Below, piece by piece: positions 50,383 to 64,000 of a DNA stretch of 64,000 bases. The notes below the pieces were generated by a model, which did not search any database, was not told the DNA's origin, and worked only from the letters and a program-made list of their open reading frames with translations. The position numbers were made by a program, and so were the translations under genes. This DNA comes from Litomosoides sigmodontis (Eukaryota; Nematoda; Chromadorea; Rhabditida; Onchocercidae): contig OY718804.1 in the NCBI GenBank assembly GCA_963070105.1, positions 863,720 through 927,719 of the forward strand. The letters run 5' to 3'. Position 1 is the first letter of the stretch. Every line of letters begins with the position of its first letter.

Positions 50383-52726
50383 CGAAAATTGATTTTGTTA
50401 TTTGCGCGACAAGTTGCAATTTGTCAGAAGCAATGCTTGTCAACTACTATGCTACAATTTTTGCTTGGTATTTTAATTGGTAGCATTCTGGGATATTTTG
50501 CAGCGTTTAAATTTGACGGGGAAAATTTCACTCGCATTAGGAAATCCTCTTCTATTGCAACCAAACAATGGAAGCAGTCAATTAATTTAAATCCCTCAAC
50601 TATACTGTCCAATATTCAAATACAATGCATCATATTCATTCATCCCAACCAATTAACTAAGCGGAAATACGTGCAATCGTTACGTGACACCTACACCAAA
50701 CAATGCAATCATACAATTTACGTAACAAATTCAAAGAAAATTGTTCGCTACTTTGCAGGTAATTGAAGCAAATTTCAACTTTTTCTCACTTTCTATTTAC
50801 TTCTCTCACTTTTTTGTGGTAAATTTTAAAATATATGAAAGTAATATGACGAAGAAAATGCTTTCATCTTCATCATTTTATGATAACAATTAGAAATTTT
50901 GGTTTTTTTTTTTGGAAAAATTTTTTTTATTTATTTTGAATTCTTTCGATTGTGCACTATTGCAGAAGAACTTCACGTTGCATTCGTAAATACGAGAAAG
51001 ACATCGTATCATTGGGAGTTATACCGTGAAATCATCAAATATTCCACCGAGTACGGCAAACAGCAGCAATCATTTTGGACAGTTATCAGTGATGAACAAA
51101 CGTTTATTGTTATGGCAAATTTACGTAGGCTATTGCACGCACTCAGTGACGTAAAACGTCCAGTCATTTTGGGAAGAGTGTCCAATAAACGGTTTGTTTG
51201 CTAAAGTTTTGAGAAATGATTAAATTAGCGGAAAAGGAAATGAGAAAGAGCGCAAAATTTAAATTTTTAAAATGTGAAAAAACGACGAATGAAAAATTTT
51301 AAAACGAAAAAAAGAAAGCTCATATTTATGAATGCATAATTTTTTGTGCTACACAATCTTTTCTACTTTATATTTTATATTTGAAGAAGTAGGAAAAGGC
51401 TGATTTGTATATGGAATTATTAGTTTTTATTTTCCTACAAAAAACAGCTTTTAAGCTGCTAGGTTCAGTGAGCATTAAATTCAATAATGGAAATAAAATT
51501 GGATATGATAATAATTTGTGCCTCTTCATCACATCTATATGGATTTTCAACTTTCATTAATTGCGTCTAATTTTAGTATTGGTGTCATTTCTTAATGATA
51601 TTTTAGCGCTCACATGCAATTTATGGTAAAGCTAATATCACTAATGTAAATTATTACTTTTTTTTAAATTAAAAATTTTAAATTATCCTTTTCTTCATTT
51701 CAGAAATTTACTCTCATACTTATTCCCGTGGAATAGTCACAGTGGAATTTTACCCCAAGCTGGCATTGTTTTCTCTCGTAGCGCTCTTGAAGAAATGACC
51801 AGTGATAAATGCGCTGGATGGTTATCAGCGCGTGCGACAGAACGTGCACTGATACGATGTAGTAATTTAATGAATGTACAAATTGTGGATCCAACTGATA
51901 AGGTTATCATTAATTAATTTGCATATATCAGTTTGCAGTATCGTTGTTGTTAGAGAAAAAAAAATAATGAGTGAATTAGGGATAATTCAGTGTTGTACAT
52001 TGCACATTTAGTGATAGCAGCCTTATTTAAGGATAACTTTATTTAGGGGGAGGCGGCTAATACTATCGTTATCAGTTCAAAGATCAATTCTTTCGAAATT
52101 AGCTGCTTAAATTAGCCATTTGCATATTTTAGGAAGGAAAGCATTTATTCGTTCCAAATGGTTTTGAAAAATTAGTGGCAGGCAATGAGCTGAAATTTTC
52201 AACGAATGTGGTATTCGTTGCTTTTAATTAATTATTTAATTAATTTACTGATGTTTTAATTTAATGCCATTTGATGAGGAATTTCTGTTTGAGATTTTTT
52301 GACATTCCCAATCTAATAGTTGTTTTAGGAATTAAAATTAGAAATTCCGGTGGAGGAATATTTGTAGAATTAATTACAATCACCGTGATTTATTGAGCGA
52401 AACAAAAAAACATTTTTTAAAACTTTAAATTCTTATTTTTATGAATTAGTAGCAACAAACATTCCATTCTCTAATTACCATGCCCATTTTAATCCCAAAT
52501 TAACTGAACAATTTTCAAAAATCTATCCAAATTATTTCTTGTAATATCGAGCTGATGATAATTTCACTACTTTGGTAATTCATTATTATCCATTGTTTTA
52601 ATTCATTCATTTTAGAATGAGCGTTTTTTTTCGCATAGCGATGAGGCTGTATCATTTGGTAACTTAAATTATCACGATCATCAAGTTCTCGATTTTGCAA
52701 CTACCAGAATTAAAGTGTTCGGCTAG
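50380..52726 (+). CDS. C1GALT1/COSMC-family type II membrane protein, COSMC-like
   Basis: Five exons join in phase: 50380-50758, 50966-51191, 51704-51902, 52133-52207 and 52616-52726, for about 329 residues (306 if the ATG at 50449 is used). COSMC has 318. An N-terminal signal anchor contains LLGILIGSILGYFAAF. The stem is followed by QCIIFIHPNQLTKRKYVQSL, then DTYTKQC, aligning with the CIILVKP...VKETWTKHC block of COSMC. FWTVISDEQTFIVMANLRRL matches the family's DxD-region block, but the DDD of T-synthase reads DEQ. AGIVFSRSALEEMTSDKCAG follows, and the protein ends TTRIKVFG like the COSMC YRLRAFG end. COSMC is the ER chaperone needed to fold core-1 beta-3-galactosyltransferase. Loss of the DxD suggests a chaperone-like or non-catalytic role; this is inference, and an inactive C1GALT1 paralogue is the alternative. 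Confidence 0.8.
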
Positions 52727-53001
52727 TAAAGATATTTTAATTTTTTTTAAATGATACTAGTGCTCGCGTATTCAAATTGCAATTGTTGTTGATAAATTCA
52801 TATCCAGTTGTATGTTTTAATTAATAATTGAAGTCAACTTCTGAGGAAAACTTTTGGCTTTATTCTTCTGCTAATTATTTTAATTTTAATGATTAACTCG
52901 TATCATTTAATCGATTATTTTATTATTATTCTATCAATCGGATAGCAATTTCGATCGTTGTTACTTCATTTCATACCTTCATCATTCTTTCTTTCTTTCT
53001 T

Positions 53002-53038
<37 letters not shown>

Positions 53039-53645
53039 TCTTATTTCTTTTCAGTGGCTTTCATTGTGACCTTCAATAACCTTATGCTATCTATCAACGG
53101 TGCAGTGGATTGCATTACTTCCAGTACTTGGAACTCATTCTTCCTGTCTTCGCATGTTTGCCTTCATGAACTTAAGGTCATTTCGTCAAATCAAATTAAT
53201 CATTGTAACTCAGATGAATCATTCTTTGAGCTGTTTGTTTCCACTTCATGTGTATATCAAACCATAAAAAATTAATGACTCAAATTTTCTCTTCCGTTTT
53301 TTCAAAAATTTGCCTCAAAATTATTTGTTTCATTCCTTGCTCATTGTGGTGTGCTTAAACCATTCAGTGAAATAATAATTTCATATTTATAAGTAAAATA
53401 ATTACAAAAATGCTAATTGATAATTGGGAATTGCATCAAATCTTGCATAATTTTTACTCGTATAAGTGAAAAAAAAACAGATTAACATCTCAAGTATATT
53501 TAACTGATAACTCGAAATGGTTGTTTCAATTACTACGCAAATAAATTTTGTATTAATTACCATTTATGTGCGATAGGTAAATGATGAATACCCAGAAAAG
53601 AGGAGAGATGAACTGAACTTAAAATGCTAGACAATTGAGGAAATT
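52727..53645. other. Region between convergent COSMC-like and alpha-tubulin genes
   Basis: Holds the 3' flanks of both genes and a CT-rich microsatellite at 52986-53038. The open frame around 52958-53275 is largely produced by the CT repeat. No gene recognised. Confidence 0.55.
52986..53038. repeat. (CTTT)n/(CT)n microsatellite
   Basis: CTTT units give way to a pure CT run of about 12 units. Confidence 0.95.
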
Positions 53646-59130
<5,485 letters not shown>

Positions 59131-62100
59131 TGTCGTCCATCTCTCACCCACAAATCTTCCATCACTAAATTATTCATTCGTTCGCGTTCCACCACAAAAA
59201 TTTCCTATCGTTTTTTTCATCAAATCAAAAACTATGGAAAAAAATTTCGTTCAAGGACTGCCAATGTTGTATGAGTCATTAAATGAGCAAAACTAACTAC
59301 TACTGCAACTAGCAGCAGCAAGGCGAAGTGAAAAAGGCAAGAGCGGTGAGGTCAAATAAGTTCAAATAGCAAAATTGGAAAAAAAACGAAAAATTTCTTC
59401 TTTTTTTTTTCTTTCTTTGCATCACATATTTTCACTCGCCTTTTTTTTTGCTTCTCATTGAGAAAAAATTCACTTCTTTCGGTTGTATGACACACTTTTG
59501 AGTGAATGTCGCCGAACGTCGTAGGCCGTATGTGTTGCACTTGGAGTAGGTAGTAGAGAAATGAAATTTGTTGAAATTATTCTTGCATTTTAGGAACGAA
59601 TGAGATGATGGTGATTTTTGCATAGATTATAGTTTGAGAAATTATTTGTCATCGCTATGATAACTATCTTCTGATCATTCCGCCCTCTAAATCGATCGTT
59701 CCCTTTTTGATTTTCATTCACACTCTCTCATTTTCATTCCTTTTGACCTTCAATTTCATTTTGAAGCTATGAAACGCTAAATAGCATTTATTCGCTCTTC
59801 CACCTCTTTCTTTTTCAATTCTTAAAATTACTCGGAAATGAGTGGGAGTGTTTTAAGATGTACAACACCTAATCATTTGTATTTGACAAGAAATTTGCGA
59901 TTGGATTTGCAAATATTGTATTGTGCAAAAGACTGGAAATTCATGTAATGGTGAGAAAACGGTGAGTAAATTTTGTTGCATTACTATCATTTAATCTTTT
60001 CCTCCAAATTATTTATTCGAATTTAAGTTTTTTCCTTTGCTCAAATTCATCACCGTACATTTTCTTTCGACTGCCATTATGAACCAAGACGAGGTATGGT
60101 ATTGTATCGTAATGGAAGAGATACTGTAATAGCGGAGATACGATTATCGATCAAAAAGAGCAGCGATCGATACTCCATATTCTAAAAAAAATGAAAAATT
60201 GAAAATAAAAAAAGTTGAAAACGAAAAATTGAAAATTTTTAAAAGAAACAGAACATATTTGTCCCTCCTAAAATACACTCTCAATATGATAGTACTGATT
60301 GGAAAATTGATGAAAATTTTACGTGACAACCAGAAATTCCGGCTGCCATTATTTCAATAAATGGTAGAATTTTAAGCTTAAATTTAAGATTAAAAGCAGA
60401 ATGTGTAATGGATTAACGCTGAATTGCTATTAAAGGCCAAAATTGTTGCAAAATCTTATAGTGGGAATTTGCTAAAAAAAAAAGAAAAATGTTGGAATAT
60501 GAAAAATTAAATACAGAAACAGTCTTGCCGTACAACAATTAATTCGATATTTCTCTTTTCACGGGCTGGTTGAGCTACCAAGTAGACGTCCGTAAAAAAT
60601 ACGGTGTCTTAAAGTGAAAGTGTATTTGCTCTAATTATTGTATCAGCCTTGGCGCTATTACTGTAGATAGTGTTGTATACTGTAAACAATAATATTATGC
60701 CAAGTAGAGATATCGAAATAGTCGTTTGTGGTAGAAGCATGAAACAGAATGTTCTACAGTAAAACAAACTTAACTCTTGAAAAAAGTTACCATAGAAGAA
60801 ACTAAATACTAAATAACAAAATATTAAGTGTTTCTAATAATTTCATTTGTTGTCTGGATGAATGGACGAATCTATAATTTGCTAAATAGCTTCCTGAAAC
60901 AAGCTGAATGAAACTTGATTAGCTTAATTAGTTAGGAGGACTTAATTAGCTAGGAGGAATTTAGTTAATGTCAAACTCGTCGTGTGGAATCAATCATCAG
61001 CATATTTTAGCCATCCATGCGGAAGAAAAAGTATCGTTAACATGAGGAAGTGAAAGTACGCCAGCATGATGAAAGTGAAATATAAAAGCGGAATGTGTTC
61101 AAAAATGAAAAAATTGAAACTGTGAAAAAGTAGCAAAGGCAGACAGACAAAAGTAGCTGAATGATATTCGAAATTTATGAAAAAACTGATAAAAGCAGCT
61201 GAATGATAGCTAAAATTAGCACTTTTCTACTGTTGGAAAGAATTGCATATTAATGCAATCGTTGCTGATGTCATTTTGCTCTGAAACATTTGCAAACGAC
61301 AAAATATCTTTTCGCTACCGGCAAAAATTCATTTTAAATTTTGCACAAACTCATAGCTATGGAACTTCAATTAATGATCACTTGACCTTTCATGGGTGAA
61401 GCACCGAGCGTTCGTAATGCGTCCTTATGCGATTAAATTTAAATTTGGCTAGACGAACGATTTTCCACGACATTTATTGTGTTGCTGTTCAATTTCGGAA
61501 TGTGTGATAAACATGACAACACTCAAGAGCTGTTTCAGTTTAATTTAAAAAAAGAAAAAACGACGATATTTTTTCTTATAATTTATTTGCAATTTTTCAA
61601 TTGCTTTTTTACCATTTATTAAATATTCTTTAATTAGTTTCCTGATTTATTAATAACAATCCCGAATTTTTTTTGAACATAGACCTTTTTTTTCGAATTT
61701 TTGCCTTTTTGAATTTTTGAATTATTTGTTGCGCTATATTGCAAACTATTTCGCTATTCTTTTAATCTACAATTTTCAAAAATTTTATTTAAATTTCTTT
61801 CATCTTCGACTGAGACCCAACATATTCAGTTCGGTGCGAGAGCTAAATGAATTCACCTCACATTCTAATAAACATTTTCAGAGAGTTTGCAATTTGTAAT
61901 TAGCAATTTCCCAATTAAAAAGTTTAATCCTACTGGTTTTTAACATTCAAAAGTAAAAAATAGGCATTTTGCTAAATTTGAAATTACAAGTCCAAAAATT
62001 TCTTGAAATTTGTTGCAAAGTTGTGAATCTTTAAACAGTCGCTTTTTTTTGCATTTAATTTTAAATACATCAAAATTTTGGGACAAAGATTCAATTCTCC

Positions 62101-64000
62101 AATAGCGCGGCGTGTTTGAATATATTTGAAATGAACATTTTAAATGGTTCATTAAAAAGTTATGCAAATTTTTTGGGAAATTCTATTTTTGCACTTTTAC
62201 TAATTTGTGGTTCTGCTGTCTTGCGAGTGCTGTCTATCATTTTGAGCAAAAACTCTGCGATTTTTTTGCTCCCAAAAAAAATAAATATTTTAGCAAAAAA
62301 ATTGATTTTAATTTAATTACATTTAATAGCTTCATTTCGCTTAATGTATTTGAACGATACTAAAATAGCAATTTGGCGAATTTTTTTGCAAGGTAGACGA
62401 TATATCTTTGAACTGAACATTCGTAATTATAGCATAAACTTAATTGATTAATTAATGCAATTTTTTCCTTGCTAGTTTGGGTAAATTTTTCGGAAATTAT
62501 ATTTTTACACTTTTACCACTTTTTGTTTCTCCTCAATTGAATGCATCGTTTGAGTGGAAATCTGAAAATCATTTTTATTTTTTGAAATATTTTTTTTATT
62601 ATAATTATTTTAGCCTTCAATTGAAACTAGCCGGCAATTTCCTTTCATTTTATTGCAAAAATCTTTCCAACTTTTTGTTCCAATTATTTTTGGAGCATTT
62701 TCTATTTTATTTCACTTCATTTCAGCATTCCTCGCAACTTATTGACTCAATTACCACCGCTAGGTTCATCGCTCTCCTCACTTCCTCTTTTATGGCCTCC
62801 GTTTTTTTCCCACTAAAATTGTTTTGAATAAATTGAAAATTTTTTTTTGGTCTAAAACAAGTATAAATGGAATGTACGGATATCGTATTATGTTTAATTT
62901 CCAGAAAGTTTTGCTCCATTTAAATTTGATAGCGCATTTTTTTGACTGAAACAAAATAATTTGCTACGAATGCTCGACTAGTTCAGTTTGCTAAGTGAAA
63001 TTTGTTCATGCCGTAGCTAAGCGTCGGTTTAACTGTTTGAAGTTTTGAGGTTACGACCTACCATTTATAATATGTTATGCTTGCATGCTTGTATGCTAAA
63101 GCATATCTTTAAAATTTTACCCAACAATATTTTATTTTAAACTTTATTATAATTTTACCAAAAATTGCATTTTTTTTCTGCCCAAATTTTATCTCATTTA
63201 TTCGTTTCAGTTTCAAATTGTGAAATTGTTAACATTGTTAAAATTGTGAAATTTTAACATTTTCTTTTTCAAATTTGGATTTTGCTGTTTTATTTTCAAA
63301 GATTTCTTTGCTTTATAACTCTTTAGTTTTGCCAAAGCGAGTTAACTTATTAGTGTTAACATTTATTATTACTACTATTTTGCATTTCCAAATTCTCAAT
63401 TATTTCCCATCAAACAAAAAAAAAGCAAAATTTATCAAAAAAAAAACAGTCTGTGTGTGTTCTATTTTGCATTTAAATGTCTAATTTAATTTGATTTTAT
63501 GTTTCACTAACCTATCAAAGCACTGAGGCATACTAATATAACTAAATTATTGATAAACGGAGAATGATTTTTTACGCATTGAACTGTTGAACTGTTAGAT
63601 AACAATAAAAGTAGTACAATGAAAGATTGCAAAGTGCGAAAACAACGAGAAAGGTTAAGTAATACTGTATAGTGACTAGCGATACTGTATATTTTATGCT
63701 TACTAATAGCTATCAATGGAAATGTGTATTTTAACTAATCTTAGTTCTTTAATTAAAACCATTAGTTAAATGTTGCAAAGATATAAGGGAGGCGTAAATA
63801 AACAATCAAATTTATGCAAATCAATTTTACCGTATGGCTCTTATGAAGTGCATAATTTAAATGTAATTTAAATGTAGGATTGAATTAAATTGACTTTTTT
63901 TTTTTGCAACTTACAGTGAATGAATTTAGTGATGTGTGCTTGTGAATTGGAAAGTAGTTGAATGAATCAATGGGTCATCATATAAACGAAGCAAAAGTAA
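59131..64000. other. Upstream flank of alpha-tubulin, no gene recognised
   Basis: Nearly 5 kb of AT-rich DNA. The first few hundred bases should carry the alpha-tubulin promoter. Open frames at 62116-62316 and 62477-62827 (+) are Phe/Leu/Asn-rich, and they are partly related to each other by a decayed duplication rather than by protein homology. Poly-A and poly-T runs are frequent. No tRNA-like or repeat-family sequence was recognised. Confidence 0.5.
62110..62580. repeat. Decayed direct duplication, offset about 317 bp
   Basis: The segment TTTTTTGGGAAATTCTATTT with what follows (about 62156-62220) resembles TTTTTCGGAAATTATATTTT with its following sequence (about 62480-62540). Upstream words such as TATATTTGAAATGAACATTT and TATATCTTTGAACTGAACAT also correspond. 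Confidence 0.45.

Noticed and set aside
62477..62827. 116-codon + strand open frame resembling a membrane protein
   Set aside because: Composition is Phe/Leu/Tyr/Asn-rich as expected of T-rich DNA, and its start lies in a decayed direct duplication.

Overview
This window is nuclear DNA from a nematode, most likely an AT-rich spirurid or filarial-type worm. The genome identification is inference. It rests on AT-rich non-coding DNA full of homopolymers and microsatellites, multi-exon genes with introns from about 90 bp to 1.8 kb, short TTTYAG-type splice acceptors, acceptor-like AGs just upstream of several start codons (consistent with spliced-leader trans-splicing), and the gene content itself. 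Nothing prokaryotic, viral or plasmid-like was recognised.

Nine protein-coding genes could be rebuilt exon by exon, with every junction phase-consistent. In order they are: (1) a divergent UDP-glycosyltransferase, + strand, 1644-6488; (2) the CCR4-NOT subunit NOT3/CNOT3 with a polyglutamine tract, +, 10787-21338; (3) a short RING-finger protein with a TRAIP-like RING, -, 23953-25233; (4) a divergent PP1-type serine/threonine phosphatase, +, 27491-29972; (5) a STARD10/PCTP-like START-domain lipid-transfer protein, +, 34024-37178; (6) FRG1, +, 38681-41200; (7) a Spinster-family major facilitator transporter, -, 42352-46354; (8) a short type II membrane protein of the C1GALT1/COSMC family, +, 50380-52726; (9) an alpha-tubulin with an unusual N-terminal loop, -, 53646-59130.

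The genes are mostly unrelated housekeeping or cell-biological functions rather than one pathway. Two touch RNA biology (NOT3, FRG1), two membrane lipids or transport (START protein, Spinster), and two glycosylation (UGT, COSMC-like). The RING and phosphatase genes are divergent and share a 2.3 kb upstream region; FRG1 and the Spinster gene converge, as do the COSMC-like gene and alpha-tubulin.

The intergenic DNA holds a 679-bp uninterrupted AAT array, a 100-bp TA array, a 40-bp minisatellite, several decayed duplications and a G-quadruplex-capable purine tract. The points most worth a second look are: coding-like sequence with no assigned gene at 41201-42236 (+) and 23089-23189 (-); a possible upstream basic exon for the phosphatase at 26603-26665; and family members with altered key residues (UGT, COSMC-like, alpha-tubulin). 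No convincing new multi-gene system was found.
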